A model generated the notes under the pieces. The model made no database searches. It was not told the origin of the DNA and saw nothing but the letters and a program-made list of their open reading frames with translations. From the NCBI RefSeq assembly GCF_005377625.1, contig NZ_CP040098.1, forward strand, positions 372,001 to 436,000: DNA of 64,000 nt. The letters run 5' to 3'. Source of the stretch: Desulfoglaeba alkanexedens ALDC. GTDB taxonomy: Bacteria > Desulfobacterota > Syntrophobacteria > Syntrophobacterales > DSM-9756. How positions within the stretch are numbered: position 1 is the first letter of the stretch; each line of letters starts with the position of its first letter. Shown piece after piece: positions 33,408 through 40,932 of this stretch. A program made the translations under genes and the position numbers.

Positions 33408-35576
33408 TCAAGAAGCTCGCCCGAAGTTTTCGACCACGGCACTTCCCTCAGGAAAACATTCGAAGAGACGCCGGGCTTCTTCGAAGGACCGCAGCACCGC
33501 CTCAAGGTTGAGCAGCAGCGGGGCCGGCTGATCCATGCGGCATTCCAGGTGGGTGACGTGCATTCCCGCGGGAATTTTTCCGAGCGCTGCAAACAGCGCC
33601 GATCGAGTCGGGAGGATCGCACGTACTTGGAACACCATGGGTTGCGGCCAAGGCTCCCCCTTGACCCACACCACATCCAGCAAGCTCTGCGGCGGCAGAC
33701 CGTGCCGCTCGCTCAGGTCTTCGCAGGTCGGGCGATGGAATGTGACGCCGCGCTCGCTCAGGGTGGCGACCACGCCCTCTTGGCCCGGATAAGGGCGGCA
33801 GCACCGGGCGAACTTGTGAATCACGGGATCCGGTTCGCCAACGAGAATGACGTTCCGCCGGTGGACTGCTTCCAGGTGCGTCGGAGCGCGCTCTTGATCC
33901 CCGGTCTTCAGACCCACGTCCTTGAAATAATACAGGAACGCATGGGGGGACAGAAGATCCTGGCCGATACGGGCAAACAGGTCTCCCAGATCCTTGACGT
34001 TGAGCACCTCCAGCACCAGTTGCACGTTTTCTTCCTGGTTCAGCACTTCCCCCGGGAAGCCGTGCCGCATCAGCTCCTGGTCCAGCACCTCCTTGCCGAT
34101 CCTCTGAGCATGCTGCATGCGCTTGCGGCTCAGCGCCTTGTTGACGGCTGCGCGGGCCTTGGGGGTCCGGCACAGATCCTCCAGCTCGGGGTAAACCCCC
34201 AGGGACTCCGGAGACGTCAGAACTTCCACCGTATCGCCGTCTTTCAGCGGCTGGGTGAGCTCGGCGCGCTCGTTGTTGACCATAGCCCCCCGGCAGTGAT
34301 CGCCCAGGTCCGAATGGATCTTGTAGGCGAAGTCCAAGACGATGCTCCCCTTGGGAAAAGTGAGTGCATCGCCGACAGGCGTGTAGACGGTGATCTCTTC
34401 CGATTCTGAAAGCTGCAGCAAGGCCTTGCGCTGCGGCCCCGCCCCGCCGTACTCTCCAATGGTTCTCAAAAAATCGCTGATCTCGTGCAGATAGTCCTCG
34501 GTGATCTTTTCCGGGTCTTCCCAGTAGGCCAGGATCCCGGTTCGACACCGTTCATCCATTTCCGGCGTCCGAATCTTGATGAGGTAGTTTTCGCCCCGGA
34601 AATGAATGCGCGTGTGAAGGCTCATGTATCCATTGTTCTTGGGAGTCGCGATAAAGTCCCTGAGCGTCCTGGGAATCGGGGGAAACACCCTGTTCAGAGA
34701 TCCCAGGGCACCGTAACAGTTCAAGATATCCTCGGAACGGACCACCACCGTGAAATCCACTCGACTTTCGGCGTTGCTCAAACGAAGCGTGCGATTGCCG
34801 GGGTTGTAATACGCACCGAGTCCCTTCACACGGCAGCGCACGTCGGTTTTGACGGAAAGCGAGGCCAGCGCGTCGCGGATTTTGCGCTGCAGTTCGAGCA
34901 CCGCAGGGTCACCGTGAAGTTCCCGGGTGAGGTTCAGGATTTTCTTGCTCTTTTTCGGGTAGAGGTACGAAAGCGCCAGATGGTACAGTTCGCGTTTCAG
35001 CGGGAAGATGTTGAGTTTGGCGGCGAGCGGCGCGTAGACTTCGATGGTTTCCTGGGCGATCCGCTGGCGCTTCGCTTTGGGGAGGTAATGAAGGGTCCGA
35101 AGGTTGTGGAGGCGGTCGGCCAGCTTGATGATGAGGATTCCCAGCCGCCGGCTGGCGGTGAGAAGGATCTTGCTGTGGGTGAGGTCCTTGAGCGCGGCCT
35201 TGTCACGGTGGTAACGGGTGAGCTTGGTGCAGCCGTCCACTAGCTCCGCGACGGCGGTGCCGAAACGCGAAGCCAGATGTTCGAAAGTCACTGAGGGGAC
35301 GTCTTCCAGCACATCGTGGAGCACCGCGGCGGCAACCAGTTCTGGATCTCTGAGCGAGAACTCGCAGATGATGATTTCCGCCACCGCACAAGGATGGGAA
35401 ATATAAGGAGCCCCGGATTTCCTCTTTTGCCCGGCGTGGAGTGAATGGGCGAACTCCAGGGCGTCGAAGAAGATCCGGTTGCCCTCTTCGCGACCCCCCA
35501 GATACGACGCCATGCGGGCTCGAAAACCGTCAAGGTCGAATTCACCTCTGTCTTTGATCGTCAAAGGTTGATACAA
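33408..35576 (-). CDS. RelA/SpoT family protein, hydrolase intact, synthetase apparently degenerate
   Basis: 722 aa with HD, synthetase-like, TGS and C-terminal regulatory parts. The HD hydrolase keeps its known key residues: KRKSGAPYISHP, AAVLHDVLEDVPS and IIKLADRLHNLRTL. In the synthetase half NGYMSLHT is kept. However, the catalytic Glu of the usual E-x-Q-I-R-T segment is replaced (LIKIRT), and the Arg of the D-x-x-A-x-R motif is lost (DFTVVV). TGS begins ITVYTPVGDALTFPKGS. It is most likely a (p)ppGpp hydrolase of SpoT type. Confidence 0.85.
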   Translation of the reverse strand: MYQPLTIKDRGEFDLDGFRARMASYLGGREEGNRIFFDALEFAHSLHAGQKRKSGAPYISHPCAVAEIIICEFSLRDPELVAAAVLHDVLEDVPSVTFEHLASRFGTAVAELVDGCTKLTRYHRDKAALKDLTHSKILLTASRRLGILIIKLADRLHNLRTLHYLPKAKRQRIAQETIEVYAPLAAKLNIFPLKRELYHLALSYLYPKKSKKILNLTRELHGDPAVLELQRKIRDALASLSVKTDVRCRVKGLGAYYNPGNRTLRLSNAESRVDFTVVVRSEDILNCYGALGSLNRVFPPIPRTLRDFIATPKNNGYMSLHTRIHFRGENYLIKIRTPEMDERCRTGILAYWEDPEKITEDYLHEISDFLRTIGEYGGAGPQRKALLQLSESEEITVYTPVGDALTFPKGSIVLDFAYKIHSDLGDHCRGAMVNNERAELTQPLKDGDTVEVLTSPESLGVYPELEDLCRTPKARAAVNKALSRKRMQHAQRIGKEVLDQELMRHGFPGEVLNQEENVQLVLEVLNVKDLGDLFARIGQDLLSPHAFLYYFKDVGLKTGDQERAPTHLEAVHRRNVILVGEPDPVIHKFARCCRPYPGQEGVVATLSERGVTFHRPTCEDLSERHGLPPQSLLDVVWVKGEPWPQPMVFQVRAILPTRSALFAALGKIPAGMHVTHLECRMDQPAPLLLNLEAVLRSFEEARRLFECFPEGSAVVENFGRAS

Positions 35577-35863
35577 AACCGCCCTTTCCTATCGATATGA
35601 CCCAACATCTTCAAACAGGTTCGACGCCTCACCCTCCGTCGAACGCTTTTCCTGCGGGAACCCCGCCATCGCCGGTCGCTGCGAGCGCCCGAAAAAGACA
35701 CAAAACCTCTCCGCCAGAGCACGGCAAAATGGGTTCGACCCGCCGCGCGCCCGCCTCGCAAGGACCGCTTGGATTCGTTCACCGCAATTGTTTTATATTA
35801 CACAAAAAGATGCAATGAAAACAGGAGAAAGCAAGCGTCCATGGATACGAACTTTACGGTGTT

Positions 35864-35901
35864 CCACCTTGTTCCCAAGCTGGAGCTTGGAAGCAAGGTG
35901 G
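35864..35901. repeat. GTTCCCAAGC-type hairpin repeat (35.9 kb copy A)
   Basis: CCACCTTGTTCCCAAGC pairs with GCTTGGAAGCAAGGTGG around a short loop, with one mismatch. A degenerate copy lies about 40 bp away at 35941-35964, so the two form a tandem. Confidence 0.75.
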
Positions 35902-35940
35902 AAATCCTTTACGGCTAGGCGAAGCTGTAGCTTGCAGGCC

Positions 35941-35964
35941 GTTCCCAAGTCAGAGCTTGGCAAC
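35941..35964. repeat. GTTCCCAAGC-type hairpin repeat (35.9 kb copy B)
   Basis: GTTCCCAAGTCAGAGCTTGGCAAC is a degenerate palindrome of the same family, just downstream of copy A. Confidence 0.65.
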
Positions 35965-36146
35965 GAGGGCACAAGCATCCGTGGATACCGACGTTATGGT
36001 GTCGGTGGACATCTCTTTATTAGGATCCTCCCCGTTTGTGGACGTTCGCCTCCATGTCCTTGGAAGCCCCTTCAAGCAGGAACAAGCCTTCGCGCGGTTT
36101 TGGTCTTGACTTCAGAGCTCGATTTGATTACGGTCTGCCCACGCCT

Positions 36147-36220
36147 TGGGGGATCGTCTAACGGCAGGACGGCGGACTCTGGATCCGCTAGTCTAGGTTC
36201 GAATCCTAGTCCCCCAGCCA
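36147..36220 (+). tRNA. tRNA-Gln (CTG)
   Basis: A 74-nt cloverleaf with encoded CCA. The acceptor stem is TGGGGGA/TCCCCCA. The anticodon stem GCGGA/TCCGC encloses CTCTGGA, giving anticodon CTG. The U1-A72 pair is characteristic of glutamine tRNAs. It lies 8 bp before tRNA-Glu. Confidence 0.96.
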
Positions 36221-36228
36221 TCTTTTGT

Positions 36229-36304
36229 GGTCCCATCGTCTAGTGGCCTAGGATACCGGCCTCTCACGCCGGAGACACGGGTTCGAGTCCCGTTGGGACT
36301 ACCA
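36229..36304 (+). tRNA. tRNA-Glu (CTC)
   Basis: A 76-nt cloverleaf with encoded CCA. The acceptor stem is GGTCCCA/TGGGACT. The anticodon stem CCGGC/GCCGG encloses CTCTCAC, giving anticodon CTC. It is the second gene of a Gln-Glu pair and is followed directly by a terminator hairpin. Confidence 0.95.
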
Positions 36305-36315
36305 GGACAAACCCG

Positions 36316-36342
36316 GAGGCTCAGGGATTTCCCCTGAGCCTC
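36316..36342 (+). terminator. Terminator-like hairpin after tRNA-Glu
   Basis: GAGGCTCAGGG pairs with CCCTGAGCCTC across a short ATTTC loop, 11 bp after the tRNA end. The following bases are TCTACGTTT, a weak U-run. It is probably the end of the tRNA transcript. Confidence 0.6.
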
Positions 36343-36726
36343 TCTACGTTTCCTGGGGCGGGCCCGTCAACGGACCGCAGCCTTGAACACGGAGGCCGGG
36401 GCTGTGCCGCGATCAGGCGAACCCTCTTCAAACCCATCTTTATGGGTCGTCAGCATCCACATACCGTCAAAGCGTTCTTCTCAAGCGATTCTGGATCTCT
36501 GCTTCATGGCAGTCATGTGTTCAACGTCAATGGGGCGCAGTTAGCGATCGCACGAGATGGAATGAGGCGCCGAAGCGATAAGAGGACGCTGGGCGCAAAT
36601 TTGGATGTCGCCGACAACGAGGGAAATAGGGCCAAACAGCTTGGCATTGGCATATCAACCCGTGGAAAGGTGCGTCAAGGTAGGTGTCGCTTTATGGCGT
36701 AAATTTGGGTGTCGCTTGACAATGCC
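36343..36726. mobile_element. Gene-free region with IS21-like terminal repeats
   Basis: No gene was found. Two similar blocks, GGCGCAAATTTGGATGTCGCC (about 36592-36612) and GGCGTAAATTTGGGTGTCGC (about 36697-36716), look like the multiple terminal repeats of IS21-type elements, here without a transposase. The region ends exactly where the selD leader duplication begins. Confidence 0.45.
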
Positions 36727-36895
36727 GGGGTATCGACAAAACCGATTTCACTTGCCATTCGTATCGAAATTATCGACTGGACAGGACGGATGGCGGACAC
36801 TACCAGAAGATGTATTCCAGGCTGAGCGTTGACCGGATCGCGCCTGATTCGGCATGCAGGCCGGGCGGCGGAACCTGATCGAAGAGGGTTGGGCC
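36727..36895 (+). repeat. Leader of the selD cassette, duplicated at 61674
   Basis: About 169 bp before the zinc-ribbon gene, nearly identical to 61674-61839. Shared blocks include GGGGTATCGACAAAACCGAT, CGTATCGAAATTATC and GGATCGCGCCTGATTCGGCA. Conservation of a non-coding leader in both copies suggests promoter or mRNA regulatory content. No known riboswitch was recognised. Confidence 0.6.
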
Positions 36896-37150
36896 ATGAA
36901 TTTCATTTTCACCTGCCCGGAGGCGGGTAAAATTTTCGAGACGCCGGATTTCACCATCACCGAAAACCATGGTGTAGTGATCGACGCCGACGGCCGGCGG
37001 CGCCTGGAAGCCCGGGTGACCCTGGACGGCCCCTGCCCCTATTGCGGGCAGCGGCACACCTACCGAGCTGACGAGATGATCTGCCCCTTCGAAGCGGTGG
37101 CGGCTCCAGTGGAACGAAAGTGTCAGGTTTCAGAAGAGGAAAATGGATGA
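36896..37150 (+). CDS. Small zinc-ribbon-like protein coupled to selD
   Basis: 84 aa: MNFIFTCPEAGKIFETPDF, then VTLDGPCPYCGQRHTYRADE and ICPFEAV. Four Cys (C7, the CPYC pair, ICP) and one His could bind a metal. The TGA stop overlaps the selD ATG, so the two are translationally coupled. A near-identical copy lies at 61840. The function is unknown; a role in selenium handling is only suggested by position. Confidence 0.75.
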   Translation: MNFIFTCPEAGKIFETPDFTITENHGVVIDADGRRRLEARVTLDGPCPYCGQRHTYRADEMICPFEAVAAPVERKCQVSEEENG

Positions 37151-38196
37151 CGGACGAAAAACGGCATCCTCGGCTGACCACCACCGTGGCCGGGGCCGGG
37201 TGAGCCTCCAAGATCGGTCCAGGGGACCTGGACCGGGCGCTTTGCGGGCTGGCCTTTCCCACCGACGAGAACGTGATCATCGGGCTGGAACGTGCCGACG
37301 ACGCCGGGGTCTACCGGGTCAACGACGAGTTGGCCCTGATCCAAACGGTGGATTTTTTCACGCCCATCGTGGACGACCCCTATGATTTCGGCCGCATCGC
37401 CGCGGCCAACGCCTTGAGCGATGTCTATGCCATGGGCGGGGTACCAAAGACGGCCATGAACCTGGTGGCCTTTCCGGTCAAGACCATGGACCTGTCTGTG
37501 CTGCGCCGGGTCCTGGAGGGCGGCATCGCTGTGCTGAAGGAAGCCGGGGTGGTTCTCATCGGCGGGCACAGCATCGAGGACGCGGAACTCAAGTACGGCC
37601 TCTCGGTGACCGGTTTCATCCACCCGGACCGCGTGCTTTCCAAGAAGAACCTTCGTGCCGGCGATAGGCTGGTACTCACCAAACCGCTCGGCACCGGCAT
37701 CATCAACACGGCCATCAAGGGCGGTCTGGCATCGGCGGCCGTCGCCGCAGAGGTCACCGAGCAAATGGCCACGTTGAACCGGGCCGCCGCCGAAACCATG
37801 GCCGGCTTCGACATTTCCGCCTGTACCGATGTCACCGGGTTCGGGCTCCTGGGCCATCTGGCCGAGATGGTCAGCGGTTCGGGGTGCGGGGCGCGGATCT
37901 TCGCAGCCAAGGTGCCGATCCTCGGCGAAACCCTCGATCTGGCCGCCATGGGACTCGTGCCGGCGGGGGCCCACCGCAACCGGGAGTTCCGGAAGCACAT
38001 GGTGGCGTTTGCGCCGTCAATCGACGCAGTGATGCAGGATGTGCTCTTTGATCCCCAGACCTCTGGCGGGCTTCTGATCAGCGTGGATCGCGCGCAAAGC
38101 GAACCTCTCGTGGCGGCACTCCGGGAAGCCGGAGTGAAAGCCGCGGCGGTTATCGGTGAGGTCATCGGAGAAGAAGAGAAAATAATCGTCGCCTGA
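37147..38196 (+). CDS. selD: Selenide, water dikinase, selenocysteine-containing (UGA at codon 19)
   Basis: Makes selenophosphate from selenide and ATP. Read from ATG 37147, an in-frame TGA at 37201-37203 stands where SelD proteins have Cys or Sec, in the G-A-G-(Sec)-A-S-K-I-G-P context. The frame then stays open to 38196, for 349 aa in total. ERADDAGVYRVNDELALIQTVDFF, GGVPKTAMNL and TDVTGFGLLGHLAEM are SelD signatures. A 9-bp hairpin lies 11 nt behind the TGA. Conventional gene finders would start it at 37273 and lose the catalytic loop. Confidence 0.94.
37201..37203 (+). other. Selenocysteine-encoding UGA codon
   Basis: In-frame TGA at codon 19 of selD. The flanking codons encode GAG before it and ASKIGPGDL after it, the catalytic loop of SelD. 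The identity as Sec is inferred from the family and from the downstream hairpin. Confidence 0.9.
37215..37235 (+). promoter_or_regulatory. Bacterial SECIS-like hairpin in selD
   Basis: CGGTCCAGG and CCTGGACCG form a perfect 9-bp stem with apical loop GGA. It starts 11 nt after the UGA, inside the coding region. This is the position and loop type (G-G at the apex) expected for SelB binding in bacteria. Confidence 0.75.
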
Positions 38197-38371
38197 CGAT
38201 CCGCAACCAAAGGGGCAAGAGAAACCCGATGGGTCTTCTCTATGCCGAATCCGAAACGTGTCAGTGGAAAGGAGACACCTCCGGTTCAGCCATTCCAGTA
38301 GCCACTGTAAAGGCTTGAAAAGCGGGCCTTGAAGGATTTCGTTCCGGTGAGGACGGCCGCGTTGGAGAAGA

Positions 38372-39157
38372 CTAGTGTCGGCGCCCGGCCTTCTCGATCA
38401 GCGCGATGGCGTGGCGGATGGGTACGGCGTAGGAAATTCCCGTGGGGCGTTCGAGCACTCGTTCTTTGCCTTCCCGGACGAGCACCTTGTTCAGGATACC
38501 GATCACCACCCCGGTGTCCGGGTCGTAGACGGGGCTGCCGCTGTTTCCGGGGTAAGCCGTCGCATCCAGCTGGTAGACTTCCGACGCGTTTTTGAGCTTT
38601 TGAATCGCGACGCGATCGAGCTGCCGGGCACTCAGCGAAGGGATCACGTCCAGTGTGACGGAGGAGATGATTCCGCGATGGGTCACAGGATAGAGGCCGA
38701 GAATCATCCCAATGGGAAAGCCTGTAAACGCGACCGCTTCGCCTTCTCTCACCCGGCGCTCGCTCAGTCTGAGCGGCGGAAGGGGCGGACCCTGGATCTG
38801 AAGCAGCACCAGGTCGTGGTCCCGATCTTCGGCCGTGACCTGGGCTTCACGGGCTTCCACCTCCTGGCCGCGCCCGACAAAAACGGCCAGAGTCTCCTTC
38901 CTGGCTGTATCAAGCTTTTCCGGGATCACGTGAGCGTTGGTGGCCACCAGGCGGCCGTCGTCCACGGCGAAACCAGTCCCCAAAAAGGCGGCCGGGGGGC
39001 GCCGCATGGGCTGCACCGTTCCCACGGCCACCACGCCGGGGCGGATCTGTTGGATGATTTCGGGAAGCTCTTCGGCGAAGGCACGGCCCGAAGGTACGGC
39101 CGGCACGCAGAGGATCAGTGCAAAGACGACCAGACGTTCGGCTGCGGTCATTTCCAT
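38372..39157 (-). CDS. Exported trypsin-like serine protease (S1C, no PDZ)
   Basis: 261 aa with a signal peptide (about residues 1-29). The triad is His in LVATNAHVIPE, Asp in DRDHDLVLLQI and Ser in ATAYPGNSGSPVYD. There is no PDZ domain, unlike the DegQ-type gene at 31.4 kb. ATG 39157 has GGAG 9 bp upstream. It lies before the convergent selD end and after a lipoprotein gene on the same strand. Confidence 0.88.
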   Translation of the reverse strand: MEMTAAERLVVFALILCVPAVPSGRAFAEELPEIIQQIRPGVVAVGTVQPMRRPPAAFLGTGFAVDDGRLVATNAHVIPEKLDTARKETLAVFVGRGQEVEAREAQVTAEDRDHDLVLLQIQGPPLPPLRLSERRVREGEAVAFTGFPIGMILGLYPVTHRGIISSVTLDVIPSLSARQLDRVAIQKLKNASEVYQLDATAYPGNSGSPVYDPDTGVVIGILNKVLVREGKERVLERPTGISYAVPIRHAIALIEKAGRRH

Positions 39158-39192
39158 CGCTTTGTACTCCAAATGAGCAGATCCCGGCGCCT

Positions 39193-39945
39193 TCAGAACC
39201 TCATAAGCCGGCGTTCGTAGATGAAGGTTTCCTCATAGCCGAAAAGGGCGTTCAAGTGATGAATGAAGGCATGCCCTCCTTCGTCCCGCCACAGTTCCAC
39301 CAGCCGCTCGTTCACCACGCGGTAGAAGGCCTCCAGGCCGCCTTGTGAAGCCTCGCCTTCGGCGGCTGTTTCAACGGCGAGCCGATCCACCAGGTCGAGC
39401 CAGGTCTGACTCACCCCCATGATGAAATAGGGCCACGCCTTCTGGAGCGGTTCCGACCAGAGAGAATCACTGGTATCGCCGATGCCGGGTCGGCCGATCT
39501 TTTGAGGGTCATCGTACGAGTCCTTTTCAATCAGCTTCCGCGCTTTGAGGTCCTCAAGGACCGGGCTTTCCTGGATTCGGCGGAAGATCTGGGCAGCGGC
39601 TTCGGGAGACGTGTAGACGATGAAACTGAACTGGTGGCCGGCGCCATCGCGGCGAGCCCGGCGGTGAAAACGCCACAGTTCGATGGTTTCGCGAAAGTCT
39701 TCCAGCACCGGCGCCACCACTTCGCGGGCGATGAGCGGATCCACATGCCATCGGGGAGGTTCGCCTTCGGGCCAATGGATGCGGAATCGGGCGTACCACC
39801 ACCCCCGGTTCGATTCGGAGGTTTCCGTCGCGGCCTCCTCTGCGGCGTAAGGCGGAGCCGGTTTCGTTGTGGCGCATCCCGAAACCCAGGCCAGTGCCAG
39901 CAGCAAGACCGGGAGGCACCCCGGCTTCCATCCGTTCCGTTTCAT
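39193..39945 (-). CDS. Putative lipoprotein
   Basis: 250 aa. The N-terminus MKRNGWKPGCLPVLLLALAW ends in the lipobox VSGC, with Cys at about residue 24. The mature region is soluble and acidic, with WWYARFRIHWPEGEPPRWHV and FIMGVSQTWLDLVDRL. No family is recognised. Its ATG overlaps the stop of a short upstream reading frame. Confidence 0.75.
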   Translation of the reverse strand: MKRNGWKPGCLPVLLLALAWVSGCATTKPAPPYAAEEAATETSESNRGWWYARFRIHWPEGEPPRWHVDPLIAREVVAPVLEDFRETIELWRFHRRARRDGAGHQFSFIVYTSPEAAAQIFRRIQESPVLEDLKARKLIEKDSYDDPQKIGRPGIGDTSDSLWSEPLQKAWPYFIMGVSQTWLDLVDRLAVETAAEGEASQGGLEAFYRVVNERLVELWRDEGGHAFIHHLNALFGYEETFIYERRLMRF

Positions 39946-40073
39946 GATTTCTTCTCCTGTCCGCGAGGAAAAACTCGGGCAACGGCCCCGAGCACCGTAA
40001 GGGATTCGGGAACCGCCGCGGGATGTTGGGCATAGACTTCATCGAAATCGGGGTTCGTAATCACCTTGATCAT
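39942..40073 (-). pseudogene. Short reading frame, possible gene remnant
   Basis: 43 codons: MIKVITNPDFDEVYAQHPAA, then VPESLTVLGAVARV. The start faintly resembles the N-terminus of histone-deacetylase-like (acetoin utilisation) proteins, as if the rest had been deleted. The stop overlaps the lipoprotein ATG, so it could instead be a coupled leader peptide. No good ribosome-binding site is seen. Confidence 0.3.
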
Positions 40074-40185
40074 GGCGATTCAACGCCCGGGAACCGTTTG
40101 CAGCGGCGCCGGTCAAGGTTGCCTCGACGGCCAAAGATTGTGTAGCTTGTCGGTAGGCAAACGTCCCGCCGGAAAGGAGCCCGCC

Positions 40186-40932
40186 GTGAAAGGCTTGGGA
40201 ATACTGTCAGCTGTATTTTTCTCCTTGATTGTGATTTCGGTGATTCACGCATCCGATGATAGCAGCACCTGCGCCAAGCGTGAAGCCATGATCCGGGCCG
40301 TCCAATCGGATCTGGACGAAACCAGCCGGCACGTGGGAAGAGACCGTCTGTCGCCGCATGTCCTTGAAGCCATGCGCCGCGTTCCCCGCCACGAATTCGT
40401 CCCCGAGGACCTCAAGCCGCATGCCTACGAAAATCGTCCGCTCCCCATCGGCTACGGGCAGACCATATCCCAGCCCTATATCGTGGCGCTCATGACCGAA
40501 CTGCTCGACTTGAAGCCCGACGACACCGTCTTGGAAATCGGAACGGGCTCGGGCTACCAAGCGGCGGTTCTCGCCGAATGCGCGCGAGAGGTTTACTCCA
40601 TAGAAATCATTCCGGAATTGGCCGAAACGGCGCAGTCGAGGCTCCTCCGCCTGGGATACCGAAACGTCACGGTGAAGACCGGAGACGGGTACTTCGGCTG
40701 GGAAGAGCGAGCGCCCTTCGACGCCATCATCGTGACGGCCGCCGCAACTCACATTCCACCTCCACTGGTGCACCAGCTGAAACCCGGCGGCACCATGGTG
40801 ATCCCGGTGGGACCGCCGTTCATGGTGCAGCACTTGACGCTGGTCAAAAAGACCGAAGACGGCAAGGTGAGCACGCGGCAGCTTCTGCCTGTCGCCTTTG
40901 TGCCTCTGATCGGCGGAAAGCGTACCCCATGA
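40186..40932 (+). CDS. pcm: Protein-L-isoaspartate O-methyltransferase with signal peptide
   Basis: 248 aa. It methylates isoaspartyl residues to start their repair. RVPRHEFVPEDLKPHAYENRPLPIG, GQTISQPYIVALMTELL and VLEIGTGSGYQAAVLAE are the family motifs. The start is GTG 40186, with AAGGAG 6 bp upstream. This gives a hydrophobic N-terminus (about residues 3-22) ending VIHA, a probable signal peptide, so the enzyme may be periplasmic. The stop overlaps the next gene (ATGA). Confidence 0.9.
   Translation: MKGLGILSAVFFSLIVISVIHASDDSSTCAKREAMIRAVQSDLDETSRHVGRDRLSPHVLEAMRRVPRHEFVPEDLKPHAYENRPLPIGYGQTISQPYIVALMTELLDLKPDDTVLEIGTGSGYQAAVLAECAREVYSIEIIPELAETAQSRLLRLGYRNVTVKTGDGYFGWEERAPFDAIIVTAAATHIPPPLVHQLKPGGTMVIPVGPPFMVQHLTLVKKTEDGKVSTRQLLPVAFVPLIGGKRTP

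Larger units (their letters stand above)
35577..36146. other. Intergenic region with hairpin repeats before tRNA-Gln
   Basis: 570 bp without a convincing gene. It holds GTTCCCAAGC-type hairpins at 35864-35901 and 35941-35964. AT-rich sequence around 35790-35815 could carry a promoter. A TTGACTTCAGAGC stretch near 36108 lies roughly where a tRNA promoter is expected. Confidence 0.6.

Noticed and set aside
38219-38240. Terminator after selD (AGAGAA...TTCTCT inverted repeat)
   Set aside because: A short stem exists but no U-run follows. Too weak to list as a terminator.
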